In this document: piece by piece, positions 41,891 through 50,281 of the stretch
Layout of the letters: each line of letters starts with the position of its first letter
Numbering within the stretch: the first letter of the stretch is position 1
Source of the DNA: Variovorax sp. SG517
GTDB taxonomy: Bacteria > Pseudomonadota > Gammaproteobacteria > Burkholderiales > Burkholderiaceae_C
Length of the DNA: 64,000 nucleotides
Assembly: GCF_013376045.1 (NCBI RefSeq)
Contig: NZ_JABMJG010000002.1
Coordinates: forward strand, 558,001-622,000
Reading direction: 5' to 3'
Translations under genes and position numbers: made by a program
Notes under the pieces: model-generated
What the model saw: only the letters and a program-made list of their open reading frames with translations
What the model was told of the DNA's origin: nothing
Databases searched by the model: none

Positions 41891-42688
41891 TCAAAACGGT
41901 TCCTTGAACGGCCGCAGGTCCAGCTCCTGCGTCCATGCGCTGCGGTGCTGCACGTGCAGCTGCCAGTAGCTTTCAGCGATGGCTTCGAGCTGCAGCAGAC
42001 CGTCGTCGCCGGCCTGCTCCACGCGTTGCGGCGCGTTGTTGCGCAGGCGCTCGCCGTCGATGCCGCCATCAATGACCACATGCGCCACGTGAACACCCTG
42101 CGGACCGAATTCGCGCGCCAGGCTCTGGCTCAGCGAACGCAACGCGGCCTTGGCCGCGGCGAAGGCCGCGAAAGGCGGCTTGCCGCGCAGCGCCGCGGTG
42201 GCGCCGGTGAACAGCAAGGTGCCGCGTGCGTGCGCTCCGCCCGCCTCGAAGGGATTGGCCAGCAGGCCGCGCAAGGCCTCATGCCCGAAGATGAAGCCGC
42301 CCAGCGCGCTGGTGCGCCAGGCCTGCGTGAACTGTTCGACCGAGAGCTCCAGCGTCGGCGCGCGCACCGCGCTCGCTGCGTTGAAGATGGCCACCGTGAG
42401 CGGGCCGAGCGCCCTCGCCTTCTGCGCGATGCCATGAATCTCGGCCTCGCTCGCCACGTCGCCCGCGAATGCATGGGCCCGGCCGCCGGCTGCGACGATT
42501 TCGCCGGCCACCGCATCGAGCTGGGCCTGCGTCCGGCCGGTCAGCGCAACGACGAAGCCTTCGGCCGCGAAGCGCCGCGCGAGCGCCGCGCCCAAGCCCG
42601 CGCTGGCGCCGACACCGGCGATCCACGCAACGGGCGACGGCCCGGAACCAGACGGCAACGAAGATGGAGTGATGGAGGTGGCAGCCAT
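41891..42688 (-). CDS. SDR-family protein lacking the catalytic Tyr (FxxxK)
   Basis: A 265-residue Rossmann protein with the cofactor loop GVGASAGLGAALARRFA and NAAS. At the usual active site, S...YxxxK is replaced by TGATAALRGKPPFAAFAAAK: Phe stands where catalytic Tyr is expected, while Lys is kept. A known branch of SDRs with an LDLRP C-terminus shows this change, so it may be inactive as a classical dehydrogenase or use another acid. It leads the SDR-CmcJ-LLM operon. Confidence 0.85.
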   Translation of the reverse strand: MAATSITPSSLPSGSGPSPVAWIAGVGASAGLGAALARRFAAEGFVVALTGRTQAQLDAVAGEIVAAGGRAHAFAGDVASEAEIHGIAQKARALGPLTVAIFNAASAVRAPTLELSVEQFTQAWRTSALGGFIFGHEALRGLLANPFEAGGAHARGTLLFTGATAALRGKPPFAAFAAAKAALRSLSQSLAREFGPQGVHVAHVVIDGGIDGERLRNNAPQRVEQAGDDGLLQLEAIAESYWQLHVQHRSAWTQELDLRPFKEPF

Positions 42689-42886
42689 GAATGAGCACGA
42701 AGGCTATACCTGCACCCCACGGCGCGGAACGATGCAAAAGGGATAACCTTATTCGTTGCAGGCCGGTGCCTCGTGCCGCTTGACGCAGCGCCCCGCTTCA
42801 CTGCATGCGCCGTGCCCGCTACGCTATCGCCTTCCCGGACCGTTCATAACAACTCACAGCACTAGTCATCCAGGAGAAGATTGCCC

Positions 42887-44758
42887 ATGGCCCTTGCCCG
42901 CACGGTACACGCCGACCTCTTTCGCGTGTTCGTTCTCACGCTCGTCTCGCTGTTCGCCATTCCGGCGGCCACGCTCGCCTTCACCGAATACGCACTGCGC
43001 TCGCAGGACGCCGAGTTCCTGCAGGCAATGGAAACCCGCATCGCCAAGGACGCACGGCTCTCCGCCGCGGACAAGGCCGAAGCCACCGCGTTCTACCGCA
43101 GCCACCAGCTCTCCAAGGCCTGCGACGCCACCGCGCCGGAAGACAAGAACTTCCACGACAAGGTGTGCACCCCCTACTCGATGCACTGGCAGTTTCATTG
43201 GGCCGACCGCGCCGCCATCTGGACCATCGTGCTCGGCGCCGCGCTGCTCGCCGCGGCGCTGGTGCTGGGCGCGCTGGCATTCGCCAATCGGGGCCTGCGC
43301 TACGCCAGCTTCCTCGCGGGCTGGCGGCTCATGACGGTGTCTAGCGCGGTCGAGGTGGTGCTGCAGAGCGCGATGCTGGTGTGGCTGTCTTTCTGGCTCA
43401 CGGCGTATTTCTGGCACAGCTACTACGTCAAGCTCATTGCGCTGGCGGGCATCGCGGCCGGCGCGGCGGTGTTCTATGCGATCTACACGCTGTTCAAGAA
43501 GCTGCCCTCGGGCAACGAGATCGAGGGCGAACTGGTCTCGCAGGCCGACGCGCCGCGCCTGTGGGAGCGCATCCGCCAGCTCGCCACCCGCGTGAAGACG
43601 GCGCCGCCCGACCAGATCGTGGCCGGCATCGACACCAACTTCTTCGTGACCGAGGCGCCGTGCGAGGTCAAGGGCCGCGCCCTGCAGGGCCGCACGCTCT
43701 TCGTGAGCCTGCCGCTGTTGCGCGTGCTCGACCAGACCGAAGCCGACGCCGTGCTCGCGCACGAGCTCGCCCACCTGGGCGGCGGCGACACCCGCAGCAG
43801 CGCGGCGCTGGGCCCCAAGCTGCTGCAGTTCGACCAGTACACCTGGAAGATGCGCAGCGGCGGCCTCACCATCGTGGCGCACTACCTGCTGCGCCTGTAC
43901 CGCATGATCTTCGCCTTCGCGCTGGCCCGCGACAGCCGTGAGCGCGAATTCAAGGCCGACCGCGTGGCCGCCGGGCTCACCGCGCCACACGCCATCGTGC
44001 AGTCGCTCATCAAGATCTCGGCCTACGCAAGCTACCGCAACGACGTGGAGCGGAAGCTCTTCGAGCAGGACCGCGAGCACGACGGTGCGCTCGGCATCGC
44101 CCGCTTCGTTGCCGACGGCCTGCCGCCGTACGCGAACTCGCCGGCCTTCATCGAGGCGATGAAGACGGCGGACGTGCCGCACCCCTACGACACCCACCCG
44201 CCGCTGCTGGAGCGCATGCGCAACGTGGGCCATCACGTACCCGAGAGCGCCTACGGCGGCATCGTCGCCACCGCGCCGCAGGCCTCGTGGGCCGACGAGA
44301 TCGAGACCGCCCACGCCATCGAGCAGCGCCTGTGGAGCGAGTACGAGCAGCGCTTCGTGCAGAACCACGAGCTGAGCCTGGCCTACCGCTACGAACCCGC
44401 CACCGAGGAAGAGCGCGCCGTGGTGCTGCGCCACTTTCCGCCGGTGGGCTTCGCGCTGAAGAACGGCGAGCGCGTCGACATCAGCTACGAAGGCATCCAC
44501 CCCAGTGCCAACGGTGCCGACACCGGCTCGACCATCCCGTGGGACGAGGTCAAGAACCTGACCTACAAGGACGGCAGCTTCGGCGACACCCTCATCGTCA
44601 CCCACTTCGACAAGGGCATGCTGGGCGCGCGCACCACCAAGGTGAAGCTCGCGGGCCTCGGCAAGCAGAAAGAGAACTTCAAGGACGTCGTCGGCCATTA
44701 CTGGCGTCGCCACCAGATCATGAGGGCCCAACAACAGCAGCATCGACAACAGCAGTGA
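42887..44758 (+). CDS. Membrane-bound M48 family zinc metalloprotease
   Basis: A 623-residue protease. The ATG at 42887 is preceded by AGGAGA; a TTG two codons upstream is unlikely. The membrane segments lie near residues 10-32, 105-130 and 145-200. The zinc site is HELAH (H292, E293, H296) with the third ligand E354 in EFKADR. After the protease domain a C-terminal region of about 200 residues (FPPVGFALKNGERVDISYEG and on) is unlike HtpX, so it belongs to the larger M48 group of unknown substrate, probably membrane-protein quality control. The tail ends in a Gln/His run. Confidence 0.9.
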   Translation: MALARTVHADLFRVFVLTLVSLFAIPAATLAFTEYALRSQDAEFLQAMETRIAKDARLSAADKAEATAFYRSHQLSKACDATAPEDKNFHDKVCTPYSMHWQFHWADRAAIWTIVLGAALLAAALVLGALAFANRGLRYASFLAGWRLMTVSSAVEVVLQSAMLVWLSFWLTAYFWHSYYVKLIALAGIAAGAAVFYAIYTLFKKLPSGNEIEGELVSQADAPRLWERIRQLATRVKTAPPDQIVAGIDTNFFVTEAPCEVKGRALQGRTLFVSLPLLRVLDQTEADAVLAHELAHLGGGDTRSSAALGPKLLQFDQYTWKMRSGGLTIVAHYLLRLYRMIFAFALARDSREREFKADRVAAGLTAPHAIVQSLIKISAYASYRNDVERKLFEQDREHDGALGIARFVADGLPPYANSPAFIEAMKTADVPHPYDTHPPLLERMRNVGHHVPESAYGGIVATAPQASWADEIETAHAIEQRLWSEYEQRFVQNHELSLAYRYEPATEEERAVVLRHFPPVGFALKNGERVDISYEGIHPSANGADTGSTIPWDEVKNLTYKDGSFGDTLIVTHFDKGMLGARTTKVKLAGLGKQKENFKDVVGHYWRRHQIMRAQQQQHRQQQ

Positions 44759-44839
44759 CACCGGCGGCGGCAGCCGCCTTCCCCTCCCCGCTTTCCCATC
44801 GGCCTCTACAAAATCATCCAACACCGGAGACAAGCAACC

Positions 44840-46135
44840 ATGAACCCCGTAGAACAGAGAACCATCTCGAAGATCAGCTGGCGACTGCTGCCGCTTCTGA
44901 TGGTGAGCTACTTCATCGCCTACCTCGACCGCGTGAACCTCGGCTTCGCCGGCGCGGCCATGTCCAAGGACCTGGGCTTCACCGCCGCCGTGTTCGGCAG
45001 CGCGGCCGGCATCTTCTTCCTGGCCTACTTCCTCTTCGAGGTGCCGAGCAACATGGCGCTGGAGCGCTTCGGCGCGCGCCGCTGGATCGCCCGGATCATG
45101 TTCAGTTGGGGCATCCTCTCGGCCGCGCAGGCCTGGGTGGGCGGCTCGACCAGCTTCAACATCGTGCGGTTCCTGCTGGGCATCGCCGAGGCCGGCTTCT
45201 TCCCGGGCGTGATCTTCTACATCACGCTGTGGTTTCCAGCGGCGTACCGGGCGCGCATCGTCGGCTGGTTCATGTTCGCCATCCCGATCTCGACCGTGAT
45301 CGGCTCGCCCATCTCGGGCTACATCCTGAACATGGACGGCATCGGCGGCATGCACGGCTGGCAGTGGCTGTTCATCCTGGAGGCGCTGCCCTCGCTGGTG
45401 CTGACCTTCTTCGTGCTGATGTACCTGCCCGACGGCCCGAAGGACGCCAAGTGGCTGACCGACGAGGAGCGCAACTGGCTGCAGCGCACGCTGGACGCCG
45501 AGCGCGCCAACCGCGAGTCGATCAACAAGATCTCGTGGAAGCAGTCGCTGCTGAACCCGCGCGTGATCGGCCTGGGCTTCGTCTACATGGGCATCACGGT
45601 GCCGCTGTACGGCCTGAGCTTCTTCCTGCCGCAGATCATCAAGGGCTTCGGCGGGCTGGGCAACGTGGAGATCGGCTTCATCAACGCCTTCCCGTACCTG
45701 GTGGGCGCCATCGCCATGCTGTTCTGGACGCGGGCTTCCGACGCGCGCAAGGAGCGCAAGTGGTTCCTGCTGATTCCGCTGGCCTGCATCTTCCTGGGCC
45801 TGGTGCTGGCTGCCCAGACCTCCGCGCCGGTGCCGAAGATGGCGGCGGTGACGCTGGCGGCCTTCGGCATCTTCAGCGCGCTGCCCACCTTCTGGACGCT
45901 GCCTACCGCGATCCTCAGCGGCACGGCCGCCGCGGCGGGCATCGCGTGGATCAACTCCATCGGCAACCTGGGCGGCTACATCGGCCCGACCATCTTCGGC
46001 ACGCTGAAGGACAGGACGGGCAACGACTTCTACGCGGTGCTCTTCCTGGCGATGCTGTCGGCGGTGGCCGTCGGGCTGGTGCTGATCATCGGCCACGATG
46101 CGCGCACGGAGCAGGCAGCGCCCGGACAGACCTGA
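44840..46135 (+). CDS. MFS transporter, anion:cation symporter (ACS) family
   Basis: A 431-residue, twelve-helix transporter with ACS marks: RLLPLLMVSYFIAYLDRVNLGFA, FFLAYFLFEVPSNMALERFGARRWIARIM and GIAEAGFFPGVIFYITLWFPAAYRARIVG. This family imports organic anions such as tartrate, phthalate, glucarate or pantothenate. No catabolic gene is adjacent on this strand, so the substrate cannot be predicted. It lies 81 bases after the M48 gene. Confidence 0.92.
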   Translation: MNPVEQRTISKISWRLLPLLMVSYFIAYLDRVNLGFAGAAMSKDLGFTAAVFGSAAGIFFLAYFLFEVPSNMALERFGARRWIARIMFSWGILSAAQAWVGGSTSFNIVRFLLGIAEAGFFPGVIFYITLWFPAAYRARIVGWFMFAIPISTVIGSPISGYILNMDGIGGMHGWQWLFILEALPSLVLTFFVLMYLPDGPKDAKWLTDEERNWLQRTLDAERANRESINKISWKQSLLNPRVIGLGFVYMGITVPLYGLSFFLPQIIKGFGGLGNVEIGFINAFPYLVGAIAMLFWTRASDARKERKWFLLIPLACIFLGLVLAAQTSAPVPKMAAVTLAAFGIFSALPTFWTLPTAILSGTAAAAGIAWINSIGNLGGYIGPTIFGTLKDRTGNDFYAVLFLAMLSAVAVGLVLIIGHDARTEQAAPGQT

Positions 46136-46295
46136 CGCGGCGCTGCCCGGGCGTCATTCCAGGTACTGCGATCGGCGCGGTTTTAACGCCCGCGCCGTCA
46201 TCAACTGTCATCTGAATGTTGCATCGAACGTTTTACAGGAGCGCCCGTTCAACGACGCAAATCCTCGATCGATGCCTTTGCTTAGAAAGAACCTC

Positions 46296-46460
46296 ATGAA
46301 GACCAAGCATTTCATCCTCTCCAGCATCCTCGCGTTCGCCGGCCTCGCCGTACTGGCACCGAGCATCGCCTCCGCCGCGCCGCACCATCACCCGAAGAAG
46401 CACAAGGTGTGCAAGTGGGATGCGCGTCATCACCACCGCGTCTGCCACTGGGTGCGTTGA
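46296..46460 (+). CDS. Small secreted His-rich peptide
   Basis: A 54-residue protein with a signal peptide that should be cut after ASA (residue 27). The 27-residue mature peptide has eight His and two Cys (PHHHPKKHKVCKW, then RHHHRVCHWVR), very basic and well suited to bind Zn, Cu or Ni in the periplasm. An in-frame ATG at 46272 is an alternative start but would add a poor extension. A strong intrinsic terminator follows at once, evidence that this short gene is really transcribed. Function unknown. Confidence 0.75.
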   Translation: MKTKHFILSSILAFAGLAVLAPSIASAAPHHHPKKHKVCKWDARHHHRVCHWVR

Positions 46461-46491
46461 TCCGGCCCATCGGTCCACGGACCGCAAGAAG

Positions 46492-46515
46492 AAGCCCGCT
46501 GCCGCGGGCTTTTTC
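46492..46515. terminator. Rho-independent terminator
   Basis: AAGCCCGC (46492-46499), loop TGCC, GCGGGCTT (46504-46511), followed by a T run to 46514. The stem is perfect. It ends the His-rich peptide transcript; on the other strand, with a CTTCTTCTT tail, it may also act for the convergent PPOX operon. Confidence 0.85.
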
Positions 46516-46527
46516 GTTACCGGAGAC

Positions 46528-47148
46528 TCAGTAAAGCGTCGCCCGCTGCCGCGCCGGCAGCTCCCGGTCGTAGGTTTCCCCGTCGAAAGCCGCTTCGGTC
46601 AGCGCCGAGAGGATGGCGCCGGGCGTCGGCACCTCTCGCTTCGCATCCGCCGGCAGCGGCGTCCATAGTTTCGAGCGCTGGATCGCCCGGGCGCACTGGA
46701 AGAACACCGTCTCCACGGTGATGCTGATCACGCATTGCGGCGGCTTGCCTTCCATGGCAAAGCGCTCCAGCAGCGCCGGCTCGACCGAGATCTGCGCCCT
46801 GCCATTGACCCGCAGCGTCTCGCCCACGCCGGGAATCAGGAACAGCAGCCCCACGCGCGGGTCGGCCACGATGTTGCGCAGGCTGTCGATGCGGTTGTTG
46901 CCGCGCCGCTCGGGCATCAGCAGCGTCTTCTCGTCCTGCACCACGACAAAGCCCGGCGGATCGCCGCGCGGCGATGCGTCCAGCCCGCCCGGGCCGATGG
47001 TGGCGAGCACCGCGAAAGGCGAAGCGGCGATCAGCGCCTGGTAGCTCGGGTGCAGGTACGGCACCTCCTTCTTGAGTGATGCCTCGCCGGGCAGCCCGAA
47101 CAGGGCTTCGAGCTGGGCGACGGTTTCGATGGCGTGGTCGGTTGTCAT
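46528..47148 (-). CDS. PPOX-type FMN-dependent flavoprotein
   Basis: A 206-residue pyridoxamine 5'-phosphate oxidase-like split-barrel protein: FAVLATIGPGGLDASPRGDPPGFV, LLMPERRGNNRIDSLRNIVADPRVGLLFLIPG, TLRVNGRAQI. The RGNNR segment binds FMN phosphate. Such proteins reduce or oxidise cofactor-like small molecules; the exact reaction is unknown. It overlaps the upstream MFS gene stop by 4 bases (ATGA), so the two form an operon. Confidence 0.88.
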   Translation of the reverse strand: MTTDHAIETVAQLEALFGLPGEASLKKEVPYLHPSYQALIAASPFAVLATIGPGGLDASPRGDPPGFVVVQDEKTLLMPERRGNNRIDSLRNIVADPRVGLLFLIPGVGETLRVNGRAQISVEPALLERFAMEGKPPQCVISITVETVFFQCARAIQRSKLWTPLPADAKREVPTPGAILSALTEAAFDGETYDRELPARQRATLY

Positions 47149-48314
47149 GTGCTTCCTTCCTGGATGCTGGTGGATTGTGGCGATGCGGCGCTCCATCCGC
47201 AGGCCAGCGCCGCCAGCGCAAGCAGCAAGGCAGCCACACCGTAGATCCACGGCGGCGAGGCGATCGGCAGCAGCAGCCCCGCGATCAGCGGCCCGGCCCC
47301 CGCGCCGATGTCGCGCCACACCGAGCGCGCCGCCAGCGCCTGCACGCGCTCCGGTCCCGGCGTGCGGCGGGCGACGATCGGCGACAGCAGCGGCAGCTGA
47401 AGCGCGCGCAGCACCACGACCAGCGCCGCGCAGCTCCAGAGCCAGCCGAACCCGAAGCCGACGAGCGCGATGGTGGTGACGAGCGACAGGCTCACCAGCA
47501 GGCGCTCGGCGCCGAAGTGCTCGGCCATGCGCCCGCCGACCGGGCTCAGAAGAATCTCCGCGAGGTAGCGCAGCGCCATCAGCACGCCGGCGACGATCAC
47601 GGCGCCGCCGGGCAGCAGGTCCTTGCCCAGATAGGAAAGGCCGACGATGAAGAGCCCGTCCAGCGCCAGCCCTTCCATGAACGACCAGCTGTCCAGGCTG
47701 TTGGGCAGCTTGAAGCGCCTGGCCGGCTTGGTCACCGGATGGGGCGCCGCGGGCAGCCGCCGCGTGACGAAGCACGCCAGCAGCGAAAACACCGCGAGGA
47801 TCGCGAAGATCGCGCGCGGCCCTGTCCAGTGCGCCAGCAGTGCGCCCAGCGGCAGCGCGAGCACCGGCCCCATCGCGATGAAGGCGCGCGAACGCCCGTT
47901 GCGCCGCGCCGCGCCCACCGGGTCGGCCGTGGCCAGCGCCTGTGTCGACAGGTTCAGCGCCGCGAAGCACAGGCCCCACGTCAGCCGCAGCGGCAGCAGC
48001 GCCCAGAAGCCCGAGAGCGTGGCGTAGCCCAGCCCGCACACGGCCGCCGCCACCACGGCGATGGTGCAGGTCAGCCGGTCGCCGTTGCGGGCATAGAAGC
48101 GAGCGACGAAGCCGTAGCCCGCGATTCGCACCAGCCGGTTGGCTGCGAGCAGCATGCCCGCTTCGGCGAGCGTCACACCGAACTGGCTCGCGTACATCGG
48201 CAGCAGCAGGTAGAGAACCACGTCGGCCGGCAGCGAGAGGCCCAGGGCCATCGCCGCATGGCGGGAGTTCAAATCAGTAGGGGATGTTGGAGAAGCGGGT
48301 GCTGTGTGTGACAT
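47145..48314 (-). CDS. MFS transporter
   Basis: A 389-residue transporter with about twelve helices (DVVLYLLLPMYASQFGVTLAEAGMLLAANRLVRIAGYGFVARFYARNGDR at helices 1-2 and motif A). Start at 48314 (MSHTAP); an upstream ATG at 48353 would add a basic tail and overlap the LysR promoter. It is divergent from a LysR regulator and followed by the PPOX gene, so the regulator probably controls both. The substrate is unknown. Confidence 0.85.
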   Translation of the reverse strand: MSHTAPASPTSPTDLNSRHAAMALGLSLPADVVLYLLLPMYASQFGVTLAEAGMLLAANRLVRIAGYGFVARFYARNGDRLTCTIAVVAAAVCGLGYATLSGFWALLPLRLTWGLCFAALNLSTQALATADPVGAARRNGRSRAFIAMGPVLALPLGALLAHWTGPRAIFAILAVFSLLACFVTRRLPAAPHPVTKPARRFKLPNSLDSWSFMEGLALDGLFIVGLSYLGKDLLPGGAVIVAGVLMALRYLAEILLSPVGGRMAEHFGAERLLVSLSLVTTIALVGFGFGWLWSCAALVVVLRALQLPLLSPIVARRTPGPERVQALAARSVWRDIGAGAGPLIAGLLLPIASPPWIYGVAALLLALAALACGWSAASPQSTSIQEGST

Positions 48315-48371
48315 CGAGCCTCGATGGTGCGCCGCCACGCGCCGTGGCGACAAACGACATTAACGCCCCTC

Positions 48372-48394
48372 ATGCGTGAGAAAATCGCACGCAT
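48372..48394. promoter_or_regulatory. LysR-type binding site overlapping the regulator's start
   Basis: ATGCGTG (48372-48378) and CACGCAT (48388-48394) form a perfect inverted repeat with a 9-base spacer, and T48377/A48389 fit the LysR T-N11-A rule. The right arm overlaps the proposed ATG at 48393, suiting autorepression. The left arm lies 58 bases upstream of the divergent MFS start. Confidence 0.55.
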
Positions 48395-49280
48395 GCCGCT
48401 TCGTGAGCCTCCTTTGAACGCCGTGCGCGCCTTCACCGCCGCGGCTCGCCACCTCAGCTTCACGCGCGCGGCCCTCGAACTGCACGTCACGCACAGCGCC
48501 GTGAGCCGGCAGATCAAGAGCCTGGAGGAAGTCCTCGGCGTCGCGCTGTTCGAGCGGCGCATCCGCCAGGTCGCACTCACCGCCGAGGGCCAGCAGTTCT
48601 TCGCCGAGGTGCAGCCCGCGCTGGCGCAGATCAGCGCCGCCGCGCGGTCGCTGCAGTCGCAGGGGCCGGCGCGCGCGGTGCGCATCAACGTTCGGCCCTC
48701 CTTCGCCGTGCGCTGGCTCATTCCGCGCCTGCCCTCCTTCGTCGAGCGCTTTCCCGAGATCGAACCGCAGGTCGTGACCAGCACCGTCATGCCCGAAGAA
48801 GCCGTCGGCAGCTTCGACATCGCGGTGCGCCGTGGCCTCGAAGGCTGGCCTTCGTCGATGGAGGTGCGGCCCTTTCTCGAAGACGAGGTGCTGGTGGTCG
48901 GCGCGCCCGCGCTCTTCAAGACCCATCCGCTGCCCGACCTGCGCGCCCTCGCCTCGCACGTGCTGCTGTCTGCCCGCACCCGCAAGGACGACTGGGACGA
49001 CTGGAAGAAACAAGTCGGCGCGCCGCGTGCCCGGCCGGCGGGCCGGCTGCAGTTCGACCACCTTCACTTCGTGCTGCAGGCCGCGGTCGACGGACTGGGC
49101 ATCGCGCTCGCGCCGACCTCGCTGGTGTCCCACGACCTGGCCTCGGGGCGCCTGCAGTCGCCGCTGCCCGAGTTGCGCATGACGCTGGAGCGCTACTACT
49201 ACGGGCTCACACCCGATGCCGCGCCGGAGGCGGCCTATGTGGCCGAGTGGTTCGAGCAGATGCAGGCCCGGAGCGCCTAG
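48393..49280 (+). CDS. LysR-family regulator (GcvA-like)
   Basis: A 295-residue LysR protein; start at 48393 (MPLREPPLNAVRAFTAAARH). ATG 48372 is an alternative that adds seven residues. The N-terminal helix-turn-helix is SFTRAALELHVTHSAVSRQIKSLEEVLGV, typical of the GcvA/AmpR group, with LFERRIRQVALTAEGQ. The effector domain has VGSFDIAVRRGLEGW. It is divergent from the MFS-PPOX operon, its likely target. Its stop shares the bases CTAG with the convergent NmrA gene. Confidence 0.92.
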   Translation: MPLREPPLNAVRAFTAAARHLSFTRAALELHVTHSAVSRQIKSLEEVLGVALFERRIRQVALTAEGQQFFAEVQPALAQISAAARSLQSQGPARAVRINVRPSFAVRWLIPRLPSFVERFPEIEPQVVTSTVMPEEAVGSFDIAVRRGLEGWPSSMEVRPFLEDEVLVVGAPALFKTHPLPDLRALASHVLLSARTRKDDWDDWKKQVGAPRARPAGRLQFDHLHFVLQAAVDGLGIALAPTSLVSHDLASGRLQSPLPELRMTLERYYYGLTPDAAPEAAYVAEWFEQMQARSA

Positions 49281-50143
49281 CCGACTTGGGCGATCAGCGA
49301 GCGGATCACATCCGCCACGCCCACCCCGCCCTTGCGCACGCTCGCATCGTTGCCCTCGAAGCGGATCCATCCTTCGTTGAAACCGTCGAGCATCTGGATG
49401 CGCGGCACCGGGTCACGCATGCCTTGCGCCCGGAAGATCGCACCCCAGTTCTCGCGGGGGACCGCCTCGGCGCGCACCGGTCGGCCCAGCACTTGCGAGA
49501 GCGCCGCGGCAATGTCGTGCTGCGTCAGCCGCTGCGGTCCTTCGAGCTCGACGACGCGCGGCAGCTCGCCCTTGTGCAGCAGGAGCTCGGCAGCGAGGCG
49601 GCCCACGTCGGCCGTGGCCACCATCGGCACCGCGCGGTCGAGCGGCTGAAGGTAGCTGGACAACACGCCATGCTCGCGGGCCTGCGCGATGTCCCAGCGC
49701 AGGTTCTCCAGGAACCAGGCGGGCCGCAGGAAAGTGATCGCGAAAGGCAGCGAGCGCAGTGCCTCTTCCATCAGAGTGCGCTGGCTCAGCAGATTGGGCT
49801 GGGCCGCCTGCGCGCCGACCGTAGACAGGCACACCACGCGCGGCGGCCGGGCGGTGTCGAGCGCCTGGCGCAGCGCGGCGTTCTCCGCCTTTACTTCGGG
49901 AAAGCCCGGCTCGGGGTCGAAGTTGGGTGGCGGCAAGACGAAGACGCCGGCCGCGCCCGAGAAAGCGCGCGTCAGCGCCTCGGCATCGTGCATCTCGGCG
50001 ACGGCGGTCTCGCAGCCGAGTGCGGCCCAGGGGCGGCCCTTGCTTTCATCGCGGACGACCGCGCGAACCGGCTGCCCTTCGGCCAACAGGGCGCGCGCGA
50101 CTGCGCCGCCGACCTGGCCCGTGATTCCGGTGATTGCGTACAT
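49277..50143 (-). CDS. NmrA-family NAD(P)-binding protein
   Basis: A 288-residue Rossmann protein with MYAITGITGQVGGAVARALLAEGQPVRAVVRD at its start and FLRPAWFLENL later, typical of NmrA/QOR2-like atypical SDRs that act as redox sensors or NAD(P)H-dependent reductases. No YxxxK motif is present in the normal place. It is divergent from a CrgA-like LysR gene that probably controls it. Confidence 0.88.
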   Translation of the reverse strand: MYAITGITGQVGGAVARALLAEGQPVRAVVRDESKGRPWAALGCETAVAEMHDAEALTRAFSGAAGVFVLPPPNFDPEPGFPEVKAENAALRQALDTARPPRVVCLSTVGAQAAQPNLLSQRTLMEEALRSLPFAITFLRPAWFLENLRWDIAQAREHGVLSSYLQPLDRAVPMVATADVGRLAAELLLHKGELPRVVELEGPQRLTQHDIAAALSQVLGRPVRAEAVPRENWGAIFRAQGMRDPVPRIQMLDGFNEGWIRFEGNDASVRKGGVGVADVIRSLIAQVG

Positions 50144-50218
50144 GAGAGTTCCTTGTTCCTGGCTTGATTCGATGGGTTGGCATTGGTGACGCATGCGACG
50201 GGACGAATCGTAGGAACG

Positions 50219-50237
50219 GCTTATCTTTGAGTAAAGC
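50219..50237. promoter_or_regulatory. Candidate LysR box between NmrA-like and LysR genes
   Basis: GCTT-N11-AAGC (50219-50222 and 50234-50237) fits the T-N11-A rule in the 138-base divergent region, 45 bases before the LysR ATG and 76 before the NmrA ATG. The arms are only four bases long, so chance cannot be excluded. Confidence 0.35.
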
Positions 50238-50281
50238 GACCTCACGGCATATCATTCATGACACCTGATCACGAATAGAAA

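Noticed and set aside
42728-42757. An imperfect inverted repeat (AACGA...TCGTT) in the SDR-M48 divergent gap
   Set aside because: Only five-base arms with a 20-base spacer; inner repeats are out of register. The rest of the 198-base gap shows no clear element.
42866-46096. A 1076-codon minus-strand frame opposite the M48 and ACS genes
   Set aside because: It spans two well-supported genes and their gap and has the composition of antisense noise.
46205-46225. A possible Pho box (CTGTCAT) upstream of the His-rich peptide
   Set aside because: The first half matches the consensus but the second half, 11 bases on, does not, so it is likely chance.
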